A stretch of 64,000 nt of DNA. It comes from Micromonospora costi (GTDB lineage: Bacteria; Actinomycetota; Actinomycetes; Mycobacteriales; Micromonosporaceae). The notes under the pieces were generated by a model. The model was not told where the DNA came from. It worked only from the letters and a program-made list of their open reading frames with translations, and did no database searches. The position numbers were made by a program, and so were the translations under genes. Positions 24,139 through 32,813 of this stretch are shown one piece after another. The DNA is taken from NCBI RefSeq assembly GCF_003626655.1, contig NZ_RBAN01000007.1:186001-250000 (forward strand), written 5' to 3'. How positions within the stretch are numbered: position 1 is the first letter of the stretch; every line of letters begins with the position of its first letter.

Positions 24139-24324
24139 TCAGTCCTGCGGGTCCTCGGCGAGGTCGCCGACGCCTACGTCGCGCGCCCGCCGCTCCTGGC
24201 GGATCTTCTCCTCGGCCAGCCGCTCGACGGCGCGGCGGCGCTCCTCGGCGATCGCCCGCTCGTCGGGTCGACGCCGGATCGCGGTCAGGACCGCCGCGAT
24301 CGCGTCACGCCACATGCTGGTCAA
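24139..24324 (-). CDS. Small charged hypothetical protein
   Basis: A 61-aa protein, LTSMWRDAIAAVLTAIRRR then a charged coiled-coil-like helix (AIAEERRRAVERLAEEKIRQ). TTG at 24324 is chosen because AGGAG lies 7 nt upstream; ATG at 24315 would be 16 nt away. An amphipathic N-terminus plus a charged helix suggests a membrane-peripheral small protein. Function unknown. Confidence 0.5.
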   Translation of the reverse strand: MTSMWRDAIAAVLTAIRRRPDERAIAEERRRAVERLAEEKIRQERRARDVGVGDLAEDPQD

Positions 24325-24470
24325 GAATTTTCTCCTGGGAAGGTTGGGTACGGCCAACGGTAGTGAGACGAACGGCTTTTCCACACCTGGCGCTTCCGGT
24401 CGAATACCGGGCCGGCGCAGGGTAAGAAGGGCGCAGGACCCTGCGCGCACACCGGAAGGACGCGTTTGAG

Positions 24471-25013
24471 ATGAACCTGGAACGAGCCATCGCCCCGGAC
24501 CCGTACGAAGTGCTGCCGACCGTGCCGTCGTTCACGCTGACCAGTGACGACGTGCAGAACGGCGAGCCGATGGACGTACGGCACGCGCACCACAGCGTGG
24601 GGGGCGAGAACCTCTCGCCGCAGCTCACGTGGTCCGACTTCCCGGCTGAGACCCGTAGCTTCACGATCACCTGCTACGACCCGGACGCCCCCACGGGCAG
24701 CGGTTTCTGGCACTGGGTCCTCGTCAACGTGCCGACGGACGTGACGCAGCTGCCGCGTGGCGCCGGCGGCGGTGCGAGCGTCGACCTCGGCGGGGCGTTC
24801 GCGGTGCGCAACGACTACGGCGAGCAGGGCTACGGTGGCGCCGCTCCGCCGGCCGGGGACCGGCCCCACCGGTACGTCTTCGCGGTGCACGCGCTGGACG
24901 TCGACCGCCTGGACCTCACGCCGGACGCCACCCCGGCCTACGTGGGGTTCAACCTGGCCTTCCACACCCTGGCCCGGGCAGTCATCCGCCCCACGTACCA
25001 GGTCAAGGAGTAG
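24471..25013 (+). CDS. YbhB/YbcL (PEBP, Raf-kinase-inhibitor-like) family protein
   Basis: A 180-aa PEBP-fold protein. The ligand-pocket signature is CYDPDAPTGSGFWHWVLVN, with GGENLSPQLTW before it and YGGAAPPAGDRPHRYVF (the PP-G-D-x-P-H-R-Y motif) after. No signal peptide is present, so it is cytosolic. Bacterial homologues have no firm role. ATG at 24471 follows GAAGGA. Convergent with a methyltransferase gene across a palindrome repeat. Confidence 0.93.
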   Translation: MNLERAIAPDPYEVLPTVPSFTLTSDDVQNGEPMDVRHAHHSVGGENLSPQLTWSDFPAETRSFTITCYDPDAPTGSGFWHWVLVNVPTDVTQLPRGAGGGASVDLGGAFAVRNDYGEQGYGGAAPPAGDRPHRYVFAVHALDVDRLDLTPDATPAYVGFNLAFHTLARAVIRPTYQVKE

Positions 25014-25029
25014 TAGCCCCCACCCTGCT

Positions 25030-25108
25030 CCCCGCGATCTTGCACTTACTGCCCCGACAAAGGGGGCGAAGGCCGCGAATCTGGGGCCGAAAGTGCAAGA
25101 TCGCGGGG
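25030..25108. repeat. Long intergenic palindrome, family 1, copy B
   Basis: CCCCGCGATCTTGCACTT (25030-25047) and its exact complement (25091-25108). It matches copy A at 13464 except for one symmetrical base change (CAG to CAC), so both arms changed together. It also keeps GGGGCCGAAA just before the right arm. It lies between convergent genes. Confidence 0.85.
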
Positions 25109-25123
25109 ATGGGGGGGTCGGGG

Positions 25124-25834
25124 TCAGGCCGGGACGCGCGCTACGGCGAAGACGGACTGGCCGAAGGGCGGGCGTACGAGCTGTTCGGCCGCCTTGGTGG
25201 CCGGAAGCACGAGGGTGTCGTAGATCTTCACCATCGGCCCCTCCTTCGGCATCAGCCGGAAGACCTTCGTCGCCGTGAAGTAGCCGAGCAGGCCCAGCGC
25301 GTTCGCGTAGTGGATCTTCTCGACGGTCAGGCCGGCCTCGGTCATGGCGGCCGCGAGCGTCTTCTTCGTGTAGCGGCGCACGTGCCCGGTGGCGATGTCG
25401 GCCGGGCTCATCGCGAACTGGAAGGCCGGCACGATGATGATGACCGCGCCGCCCGGCCGGACCAGGTCGCGCATGCTCCGCAGGGCACCCACGTGGTCGT
25501 CGATGTGCTCCAGCACGTTGTACGACACGACCGCGCTGTAGTCGCCGCGCTCCGAGTGCGGGAGCAGCATCTCGCGTACGTCGATGGTCGGCCGGTCGGC
25601 GAGCCGCTCCTTGAGTCGGACCAGCCGGTCCGGGTCCGCCTCGGTGGCGGTGAACCGGGGAAGGCGGTCGGCCCACTCCAGCGCGTAGTCACCGAGCCCG
25701 CTGCCGATCTCGATCGGGTTGTCGCCCAGATATGGCACAGCCAGTTCGACGAACCAGCGACGGTGGTTCACCGCGGTCGCGAGGCCCTCCAGCACCTCGG
25801 ACTGGATGCGCTGATCACCAGTAATTTCTGCCAT
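25124..25834 (-). CDS. Class I SAM-dependent methyltransferase
   Basis: A 236-aa methyltransferase of the type often found in glycan gene clusters. Motif I is PIEIGSGLGDYALEW, post-I TATEADPDRL, motif IV VVSYNVLEHIDDH, and the tail TGHVRRYTKKTL is a common feature of sugar- or lipid-linked methylases. It is divergent from a large GT-C-like membrane protein gene, so a role in glycan decoration is plausible but not shown. Confidence 0.88.
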   Translation of the reverse strand: MAEITGDQRIQSEVLEGLATAVNHRRWFVELAVPYLGDNPIEIGSGLGDYALEWADRLPRFTATEADPDRLVRLKERLADRPTIDVREMLLPHSERGDYSAVVSYNVLEHIDDHVGALRSMRDLVRPGGAVIIIVPAFQFAMSPADIATGHVRRYTKKTLAAAMTEAGLTVEKIHYANALGLLGYFTATKVFRLMPKEGPMVKIYDTLVLPATKAAEQLVRPPFGQSVFAVARVPA

Positions 25835-26045
25835 GCGTCGATTTCCTCACGGTGTGACTCGACCCGCGCCTGGACCGACAGAGTGAATCATCCGCGCGGA
25901 CGGCAGAAGAATCGGGGCAACGTGGTCGCCGAAAAGGGGTCGGGGGGTGGCACGCGATCGGCGGTCAGCGAACCCGGCACATAGTACGGCAGTACCCCGA
26001 AACATGTCACGTCGGTGCCATACGCTGACTACGCTCCGAATTGTT

Positions 26046-27869
26046 ATGACTACTCCTGATTCGGGCCCCGGGCCGGGTGGCGCCGCGGCCGACGCGCCCG
26101 AAGGTCCCGAGCGGAGGGACCGCTTCGGGAGGGGTCGTCGGGTCGATGCCCTTGCCCTGCTGAGCTTCGTGGCACTGGCCTTCTGGGTCACCGCCCGGCT
26201 CTGGCTCGACCCACGCAACGGTGTCCGGGACAACCGGTCCGATCAGGCCCAGTTCGAGTGGATGATGGCGCACGGTGCGCGGGTGGTTACCCATTTCGCC
26301 TATCCATTCACCACGGACCGGATGAACGTTCCGGACGGCGTCAATCTGATGGCGAATACATCAGTATTATCCGTTTCATTGCCAATGACGCCTATCACCG
26401 TCTTCTTCGGCCCGCGTACGTCGTTCCTGCTCTTCCTGACGTTCGGGATGATTGCCACGGCCGTGGCCTGGTATTTCCTCTTCTCCCGGGTGCTGGTCCG
26501 CGCCCGCGGCCCCGCGTGGCTGGGCGCGACGTTCTGCGCGTTCGCGCCGGCCATGGTCTCGCACGCCAACGCCCACCCGAACATCGTGTCGCAGTTCGTG
26601 GTCCCCCTGATCATCTGGCGGACCCTCCGGCTCGCGGAGCCAGGGCGCTGGCTGCCCAACGGCGTACTGCTCGCCCTGGTCATCGTCTGGCAGGCGTTCC
26701 TCAACCTCGAGATCCTGCTCATGACCGCGATCGGGCTGGGCGTGATCGTGGCCCTGTTCGCCGTCGGCCGGCGCGACCTGCGGCAGCGGATCCGTCCCTT
26801 CCTCGCCGGCCTGGGCGTCGCCGCCCTGCTCGCGGGGGCGCTGCTCGCGTACCCGCTCTACGTGCAGTTCTTCGGGCCCGGGGCGTACCAGGGTCTGTCC
26901 CGGCTGATCCGGGGCTACTCGTCGGACCTGGGGTCGTTCGTGGCGTACTCCCGGGAGTCCCTGGCCGGCAGCGCCCGGACGGCGGTCGGCCTCGCGAAGA
27001 ACCCGACCGAGGAGAACAGCTTCTTCGGCTGGCCCCTCGTGATCCTGGTGGTCGCCCTCGTCTGGTGGCTCCGGCGCAGCCTCCTGGTGATCGGCCTCGC
27101 CGTGCTCGGGCTGCTGTTCACGGTGCTCTCTCTCGGGCGCGAGGTGATCTTCGAGGGGCGCGAGACCGGCGTGCCCGGGCTGTGGGCGCTGCTGGAGGAC
27201 CTGCCGATCCTGCACTCGGTGGTGCCGACCCGCTGGGCGCTGGCCATCACCCCGATCGTCGGGCTGCTGCTCGCGCTCGGCGCCGAGCGGGTCCGGACGC
27301 TGGCCGTGCGGCACCCGGTCGCCCGGCCAGAGATCCGGTTCGCGGCGCTGACCGTGTTTGCCATGGCGCTCCTGCCGCTCCTGCCGACCCCGTTGCCGGC
27401 CACCCACCTCGACCCGGTACCCCGGTTCGTCACGTCCGGCGCCTGGCGGCCGTACGTCGAGGGCGGCCGGAGCGTGGTCACCCTTCCGCTGCCGGACACC
27501 AACTACGCCGAGCCGCTGCGCTGGGCCGCCGTGACGGGACTGGACATGCGGCTCGCCCGGGGCTATTTCCTCGGCCCCGACGACCGGCCCCACGCCGAGG
27601 AGCGGGGCGCCGCGCTCTTCACCGCTCCGCCGCGCCCGACGAGCAGCTTCTTCACCGTCATCCGACGGACCGGCGCCGTGCCGCCGATCACCCCGCAGGC
27701 CCGGGTGAACGCCGTCGACGACCTGCGGTTCTGGCGGGCCGGCGTCGTGGTCCTCGCGCCCCAGAAGCACGCCGACACGCTGCGGCGGGGGATGACGGAG
27801 CTGACGGGCATCCGGCCGGTGTCCACCGGCGGGGTCTGGATCTGGGACGTCCGGCCGCTGACCGACTGA
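26046..27869 (+). CDS. Large GT-C-like polytopic membrane protein
   Basis: A 607-aa protein: a short disordered cytosolic N-terminus, TM1 (ALALLSFVALAFWVTARLWL), a long first external loop with DNRSDQAQFEWMM, then about ten more helices and an external C-terminal domain (about 470-607). The first loop has acidic residues in the place used by GT-C transferases, and the layout matches actinobacterial membrane glycosyltransferases. ATG at 26046 is chosen; sequence before it is AT-rich and promoter-like. Substrate unknown. Confidence 0.65.
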   Translation: MTTPDSGPGPGGAAADAPEGPERRDRFGRGRRVDALALLSFVALAFWVTARLWLDPRNGVRDNRSDQAQFEWMMAHGARVVTHFAYPFTTDRMNVPDGVNLMANTSVLSVSLPMTPITVFFGPRTSFLLFLTFGMIATAVAWYFLFSRVLVRARGPAWLGATFCAFAPAMVSHANAHPNIVSQFVVPLIIWRTLRLAEPGRWLPNGVLLALVIVWQAFLNLEILLMTAIGLGVIVALFAVGRRDLRQRIRPFLAGLGVAALLAGALLAYPLYVQFFGPGAYQGLSRLIRGYSSDLGSFVAYSRESLAGSARTAVGLAKNPTEENSFFGWPLVILVVALVWWLRRSLLVIGLAVLGLLFTVLSLGREVIFEGRETGVPGLWALLEDLPILHSVVPTRWALAITPIVGLLLALGAERVRTLAVRHPVARPEIRFAALTVFAMALLPLLPTPLPATHLDPVPRFVTSGAWRPYVEGGRSVVTLPLPDTNYAEPLRWAAVTGLDMRLARGYFLGPDDRPHAEERGAALFTAPPRPTSSFFTVIRRTGAVPPITPQARVNAVDDLRFWRAGVVVLAPQKHADTLRRGMTELTGIRPVSTGGVWIWDVRPLTD

Positions 27870-27917
27870 GGGGCGCGAGCGACGGGGGCGGTGGTGCCGC
27901 TCAGCCCTGGCTGCGGC

Positions 27918-28712
27918 TCAGCCCTGGCGGACGCAGCAGCCCTGGCAGACCTTCGGCTGGGGCAGGGTGAACGCGAGGCAGCAGGTGCGCCGCTGCACGG
28001 TCGGCTCGCCGGCGGGGCCGGGCGTCAGCTCGATCAGGTCCCGCAGGTCGAGGGCGCCGAGCAGGGTGTCGATGGTCTCCGCCGAGGAGCCGGGCAGCCC
28101 GTCCGCGGCGCGCAGGATGCCGTTCGCGATGCCCGACGCCACCGAGCCGAGCAGGGTGCGGGTGCCGATCCGCACCTCCGCCTGGATCGCCTTGATCATC
28201 GGCGCCAGGTGGGCGTCCAGCAGCGAGGCGCGCAGCGCGGCGAGCAGCTCGGCCTCGTCGGCGACGACCCGTACCGCCGGGTCGCCGGTCAGGGCCAGCG
28301 GGTCGCTCGGCAGCACCGCGACGGTGGTCGAGCGGCGCAGCCCGAGGGTGACCAGCGGCCGGTGGTCCTCGAAGTGGATCAGCACGTCGGACGCGCCGGC
28401 GAGCGGCACCCGGCGGGCCGAGGCCCAGCCCAGGACGATCGGGAGTGCGTTCCAGTAGCTGTACGACTTCCAGGCCAGCGCCGCGCAGGCGTGCGGGGTG
28501 CCACGCCAGCGGACACTGGCCGAGTGCAGGAACTCCGGCAGCCGGGTGCCGTCGACCAGCGTGGTCGCGGGGGACCACCCGAACTCGTCGGTGACCACCA
28601 GGCCGGGCGCGAGGCCGGGGACGTCGTCGGTGCCGAACATCGCGCGCAGCGCCGCGGTGACCGGAGCCAGCGGCGTGGCGGCGAGATCCCGCCCCGGCAT
28701 CACCGCTGTCAC
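27918..28712 (-). CDS. FhuF-like ferric-siderophore reductase
   Basis: A 264-aa cytosolic protein ending in the [2Fe-2S] motif C-C-x10-C-x2-C (RRTCCLAF then KVCQGCC), which is diagnostic of FhuF/FscN-type siderophore reductases. It releases iron by reducing ferric siderophores. GTG at 28712 is chosen because GGGGGA lies 7 nt upstream; a TTG at 28733 would be the longer alternative. A strong IdeR/DtxR-type iron box lies 31 bp upstream, so expression should rise under iron starvation. No siderophore transporter is adjacent. Confidence 0.85.
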   Translation of the reverse strand: MTAVMPGRDLAATPLAPVTAALRAMFGTDDVPGLAPGLVVTDEFGWSPATTLVDGTRLPEFLHSASVRWRGTPHACAALAWKSYSYWNALPIVLGWASARRVPLAGASDVLIHFEDHRPLVTLGLRRSTTVAVLPSDPLALTGDPAVRVVADEAELLAALRASLLDAHLAPMIKAIQAEVRIGTRTLLGSVASGIANGILRAADGLPGSSAETIDTLLGALDLRDLIELTPGPAGEPTVQRRTCCLAFTLPQPKVCQGCCVRQG

Positions 28713-28742
28713 TCGATCATCCCCCGTCCTCAACGTGGCCGT

Positions 28743-28761
28743 TGAGCTAAGGCTAGCCTAA
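28743..28761 (-). promoter_or_regulatory. IdeR/DtxR-type iron box
   Basis: TGAGCTAAGGCTAGCCTAA matches the mycobacterial/streptomycete consensus TTAGGTTAGGCTAACCTAA at 15 of 19 positions, with a palindromic AGGCTAGCCT core. It is placed just upstream of the FhuF-like gene. Confidence 0.8.
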
Positions 28762-29022
28762 CCACAGTCCGCCGGTCTGAGGAAGGGCCGACCTGCGCCG
28801 GGACCGGGAGGTCTGTGTCACTCCCGACCTCGCGGAAGCGGTGCTCCGCGCCGTGGCGTAGTACCCCCGGCGAGGTCCGAAAAACTCCCGGCCTGCGCGG
28901 ACGCGCGCCGCAGGATCGATGGCCGTCGGTCGGTTGTCAAGCAGAGTGTCGGCAAGGTGGCAGTTTCCGTGTGCGTTCGGCCACGGAACGTGAAACTGAT
29001 ACTCCCGGCCACGAGGAAGCCG

Positions 29023-30549
29023 ATGACCACCTCACCCCTCGATCGTGCTGCCGACTCCTTCGCCGTCGAACTCGCCCGTCAACGGACCGCACGGGGACTG
29101 TCCAAGAAACAGTTGGCCGTGCTCATGGGCTTCGACCCGTCGTACGTCAGCCACGTCGAGGGGCGGCGACACCGCCCGACCGAGGACTTCGCCCGGCGGG
29201 CCGAGGCCGTCCTGGAGGCCGGCGGCGCGATCTGGCAGCGCTTTCGGGAGTACGACGACGTGCGGCACGCCCGCAACGGGCAACCCCAGCGGGAGCTGCC
29301 GCTGCCCGGGCAGTGGCTGCCACCCGGCACCGGGCTCGTGGTGGAACGGGAACTCGCCACCCTGACCTTCACCGACGAGGGCTACCGGTGCGTGATCCGG
29401 CGGGAGCTGTACAACGCGGGCACCGAGCCGGTCACCCGCTACCTGGTCCGGGTCGCGGTGGACCGCTACCCCAACGACCCGGGCCGCTCCAACCGCCACC
29501 ACCGGGAACACCCACTCACCTTCGCCGAGCTGCAGCTGCGGGCGTACCGCGACGACGGCGCCGGCGAGCGCGAACCCATGCACTGGCGGGCGAAGCACGA
29601 CCGGGACGCGTTCAAGGAGATCTGGCTGCTCTTCGAGAACGGCGACCGGCGTTTCCCGCTCTACCCCGGCGACCGGGCCACCATCGAGTACGCGTACCGG
29701 GTCGGCGCGGAGAAGTGGGGACCATGGTTCCAGCGGGCCGTCCGGCTACCCACCCGCCACCTGGCCGTACGCCTCGACCTGCCGGTGGCCCTCGACCCGC
29801 AGGTCTGGGGCGCGGAGACCTCGCTCTCGGCGGAGGAGGGGCCGCTGCGCACCCCCGTGCAGCGGCACGACGAGGGTGACCGCGCGGTCTTCGACTGGCA
29901 GACCGACGACCCGCCGCTCAACGCCCGCTACCGGATGCAGTGGCGGTTCCGGGGTCGCCCCGAGCCCGACCACGACACCGTGCCCGACGGCCGGATCCGC
30001 CCGAGCGACCGCATGCGGGCCGCGGGGGTCGTACAGCGCGGCGACGACCTGCTGCGCCAGCCGGCCCGCCCGTTCGACCTGCCCGCCGAGGTGACCGCGG
30101 CGCGGGACGTGGTCGACCGGCTCTGCGCGGCCCTCGTCCGCCTCGACGAGCTGCACCCGTTCAGCAAGGGTGTCGGCATCGCAGCGCCGCAGCTCGGCGT
30201 CGGCCGGACCGTGGCCGTGGTCCGCCCACCCGACCGGACCGCCGAACCGGTGGTGCTGCTCAACCCGCGGGTGGTCGACGTCTCACCGGACAGCGACGAG
30301 CAGTACGAGGGCTGCCTCTCCTTCTTCGACCACCGCGGGTTGGTGCCCCGCCCGCTGCGCGTCGACGTGGAACACGCCCAGTGGGACGGCAGCCGGATCA
30401 TCACGTCGTTCGAGTACGGCATGGCCCGGCTGGTGGCGCACGAGATCGACCACCTGGAGGGGCGGCTGTACGTCGACCGCATGACGCCCGGCGTGCCGCT
30501 CGTCCCAGTGGAGGAGTACCGCGAGAGCGGCCAGCCCTGGCGGTACTGA
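29023..30549 (+). CDS. XRE-type HTH / peptide deformylase fusion protein
   Basis: A 508-aa three-part protein. Residues about 8-70 are a helix-turn-helix of the XRE type (LARQRTARGLSKKQLAVLMG, FDPSYVSHVEGRRHRP). A beta-rich middle (about 100-310) has no recognised family. The C-terminal 160 residues are a peptide deformylase with all three motifs: GVGIAAPQLG, EGCLSF (Cys431) and HEIDH (His473, Glu474, His477). Deformylase removes the N-formyl group of nascent proteins, so fusion to a DNA-binding domain is unusual. ATG at 29023 follows GAGGA. Convergent with the flavohemoglobin gene. Confidence 0.85.
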   Translation: MTTSPLDRAADSFAVELARQRTARGLSKKQLAVLMGFDPSYVSHVEGRRHRPTEDFARRAEAVLEAGGAIWQRFREYDDVRHARNGQPQRELPLPGQWLPPGTGLVVERELATLTFTDEGYRCVIRRELYNAGTEPVTRYLVRVAVDRYPNDPGRSNRHHREHPLTFAELQLRAYRDDGAGEREPMHWRAKHDRDAFKEIWLLFENGDRRFPLYPGDRATIEYAYRVGAEKWGPWFQRAVRLPTRHLAVRLDLPVALDPQVWGAETSLSAEEGPLRTPVQRHDEGDRAVFDWQTDDPPLNARYRMQWRFRGRPEPDHDTVPDGRIRPSDRMRAAGVVQRGDDLLRQPARPFDLPAEVTAARDVVDRLCAALVRLDELHPFSKGVGIAAPQLGVGRTVAVVRPPDRTAEPVVLLNPRVVDVSPDSDEQYEGCLSFFDHRGLVPRPLRVDVEHAQWDGSRIITSFEYGMARLVAHEIDHLEGRLYVDRMTPGVPLVPVEEYRESGQPWRY

Positions 30550-30599
30550 GGTACCGGCTCGCGACCCGCCGGCGGGTCCCAGGCCGGCCCGGGCCGGGC

Positions 30600-30678
30600 G
30601 GGGCCGAGCGGGGGCCGACCGGTCGCAGGCCGAGCGGGGGCCGGGGCGCGTGCCCCAGGGGGCAGGGGCACGCGCCCC
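30600..30678. terminator. Direct repeat and strong bidirectional hairpin
   Basis: GGGGCGCGTGCCCC (30643-30656) pairs perfectly with GGGGCACGCGCCCC (30665-30678), between convergent genes. Just before it, GGCCGAGCGGGGGCCG occurs twice (from about 30602 and 30629), a direct repeat of unknown meaning. Confidence 0.75.
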
Positions 30679-30698
30679 GGATGGGGGGAGAAAAGTCG

Positions 30699-31814
30699 TC
30701 AGATCTCGCCGAACGTGTCGTACCGGATGTGTGGGGGCGGGACGTCGTCCGCGGCGAGCACCCGCAGGGTCGACCGGACCATGGGCGCCGAGCCGGAGAC
30801 GTAGCAGTCGTGTGCCGTCCACGGCCCGTACCGGCCGAGCACGTCCGAGATGTCCCCCTGCTCGCCGTCGAAGTCCGGGTCCTCGCTGCACGCCGGGGTG
30901 ACCGACAGCCACGGGTGCGCGGCGACCAGTTCCTGGAGCTGGGCGAGCCCGTACAGGTCGGCCTCCCGGCTCGCGCCGTAGAACACGTGCACCCACCGGG
31001 TCCGGTTGTAGCTCGCCAGCTCTTCGACCAGCGCCTTCACGGGGGCCAGCCCCACCCCGCCGGCCACGCAGAGAATGTCCCGCTCGGAGGCGCGGTCCAG
31101 CGTCATCGAGCCCATCGGCGCGGCCAGCCGGATGAGGTCGCCGGGCTTCGTCCGGCGCACCAGCGCACCGGAGACCCAGCCGGCGCCCGGGGCCCGGACG
31201 TGGAACTCCAGCACGTTGTCCTCGTTCGGGGCGTTCGCCACCGAGTACGTCCGCCACACCCGCGGGTGGTGGCGGGGCACCTCCAGGCTCAGGTACTGGC
31301 CCGCCTTCCACGGCAGCGGGTGCTGGAGGGCGCGGACGGTCAGCACGGCGGTGTCCGGGCCGTACCGCTCGTGGGTCAGCACCTCCGCGTGCCAGAACGG
31401 CGGGTTGTCGTCGGCCGCCGCCCCGGCCAGCATCTTTTCCGAGATCGCTGCGTACGCGTCCCGCCAGGCCTGGTCGTACTCCAGGTTCCAGCCGTCGCCC
31501 GTGGTGCTCCGCAGCGCGTCCAGCAGCGCGACACCCATCGTGGCGTAGTTCTCCGCCTCGACGTGGTACTTGCGGTGGTCGCGGCCCAGCGCCCGGAGGA
31601 ACTCGTCGAAGCTCTCCGGGTCGCCCACCGTGTGGATCGCCGTGATGATCGCTTCGAGGAGCCGGTCACCCTGCCCGGTCATCTGCACCGGGAAGAGCTG
31701 CCGCAGGTCGGGGTCGAGCAGGAACAGCCGGGCGTAGAAGTGGCTGCTCAACCGGTCCCGGTGCTCCTCGACGAGGGTCCAGCTCTCCTTCAGCAACCGC
31801 GCGAAGTTCTCCAC
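30699..31814 (-). CDS. Flavohemoglobin-like protein (globin + FAD/NAD reductase)
   Basis: A 371-aa protein. The globin domain (about 1-135) has the proximal His84 in KYHVEAENY (residue 85 in E. coli Hmp). The reductase has the FAD motif RVWRTYSVANAP (R-x-Y-S), the GPFG-like APMGS and the NAD-binding VAGGVGLAPVKALV, and a conserved C-terminus. It likely detoxifies nitric oxide by dioxygenation. GTG at 31814 is supported by GGAG seven nt upstream. Divergent from the CPBP gene; an 11-bp inverted repeat lies upstream. Confidence 0.88.
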   Translation of the reverse strand: MENFARLLKESWTLVEEHRDRLSSHFYARLFLLDPDLRQLFPVQMTGQGDRLLEAIITAIHTVGDPESFDEFLRALGRDHRKYHVEAENYATMGVALLDALRSTTGDGWNLEYDQAWRDAYAAISEKMLAGAAADDNPPFWHAEVLTHERYGPDTAVLTVRALQHPLPWKAGQYLSLEVPRHHPRVWRTYSVANAPNEDNVLEFHVRAPGAGWVSGALVRRTKPGDLIRLAAPMGSMTLDRASERDILCVAGGVGLAPVKALVEELASYNRTRWVHVFYGASREADLYGLAQLQELVAAHPWLSVTPACSEDPDFDGEQGDISDVLGRYGPWTAHDCYVSGSAPMVRSTLRVLAADDVPPPHIRYDTFGEI

Positions 31815-31876
31815 AGGAACGCTCCAGCTCCGTACGGCGAATGGGGCGTCCACAGAATCTCCACGGAGCGTGTCCA

Positions 31877-31901
31877 CCGGTCGCACAGAATGTGCGACCG
31901 G
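31877..31901. promoter_or_regulatory. Operator upstream of flavohemoglobin gene
   Basis: CCGGTCGCACA-gaa-TGTGCGACCGG, a perfect 11-bp inverted repeat with a 3-nt centre. It is 63 bp upstream of the flavohemoglobin start and 123 bp before the CPBP start. The layout resembles Rrf2/NsrR-type sites in size only; the regulator is unknown. Confidence 0.6.
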
Positions 31902-32023
31902 CTCACGAGGCTTGTTCGACGGTGCGGAACCGGGCCGCCGGTCCGCCGGCCGGCGGTGGGCGGGAGCCGCCGGTCAGTCGTACGACGGTGCCGCCGGGCA
32001 CTCCCGTCGGGCAGAGTGGTGCG

Positions 32024-32794
32024 GTGACCCTTGAGCTCACCCGCCCGGTCTCCCGCCGGATGCTGGGCACCGAGACGCTGCTGGTCCTCGGTCTCTCCCT
32101 CGGCCAGTCCGCGGTCTACGCCGTCGTGTCGATCATCGCGAAGCTGACCGCCCAGGGAGGGCTGTCCAAGCAGACGGCGGCGCTGAACACGTCCGCGTCC
32201 GCGCGGCCGTACCTGGACCTCACGTACCAGCTGCTCGGGATCGTCTTCGCGCTGCTGCCCGTGCTGCTCGCCGTACACCTGCTGAGCCGGGACCCCGGCG
32301 ACCCGGCGCGGACGCTCGGCCTGGACGCCCGGCGGCCCGGGTCGGACCTGGCCCGCGGCGCCGGCCTCGCGGCGCTGATCGGGCTGCCCGGGCTCGCGCT
32401 GTTCTGGGCGGCGGCCCAGCTCGGCATCAACGCCACCCTCGTGCCGGCCGCGTTGCCTCCGGTCTGGTGGGCGGTGCCGGTGCTCATCCTCGCCGCCGTG
32501 CAGAACGCCGTGCTGGAGGAGGTGATCGTGGTCGGCTACCTGGTCACCCGGCTGCGCCAGCTCCAGTGGCGGCTCGGCGCGGTCGTCGCGGCGAGCGCCC
32601 TGCTGCGCGGTTCCTACCACCTCTACCAGGGCTTCGGCGCGTTCCTCGGCAACGCCGTGATGGGCGTCGTGTTCAGCCTCTTCTACCTGCGTACCCGCCG
32701 GGTGATGCCCCTGGTCGTCGCCCACACGCTGCTCGACGTGGTCGCCTTCGTGGGGTACGCGCTGCTGCCGAAGGCCTGGTTCGACTGGCTGTGA
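32024..32794 (+). CDS. CPBP-family intramembrane protein (motif 1 altered)
   Basis: A 256-aa membrane protein with about seven helices. CPBP motif 1, normally EExxxR, reads EEVIVVGYLV, so the Glu pair is kept but the Arg is replaced by Val. Motif 2 has His in RGSYHLYQG, and motif 3 is AHTLLDV (HxxxD). Members are Rce1-like prenyl-protein or bacteriocin-immunity proteases. The lost Arg makes activity uncertain, though the Glu and His metal ligands remain. GTG at 32024 lacks a strong ribosome site. Confidence 0.8.
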   Translation: MTLELTRPVSRRMLGTETLLVLGLSLGQSAVYAVVSIIAKLTAQGGLSKQTAALNTSASARPYLDLTYQLLGIVFALLPVLLAVHLLSRDPGDPARTLGLDARRPGSDLARGAGLAALIGLPGLALFWAAAQLGINATLVPAALPPVWWAVPVLILAAVQNAVLEEVIVVGYLVTRLRQLQWRLGAVVAASALLRGSYHLYQGFGAFLGNAVMGVVFSLFYLRTRRVMPLVVAHTLLDVVAFVGYALLPKAWFDWL

Positions 32795-32813
32795 CGCGGC
32801 CGCCGTCGCGTGA

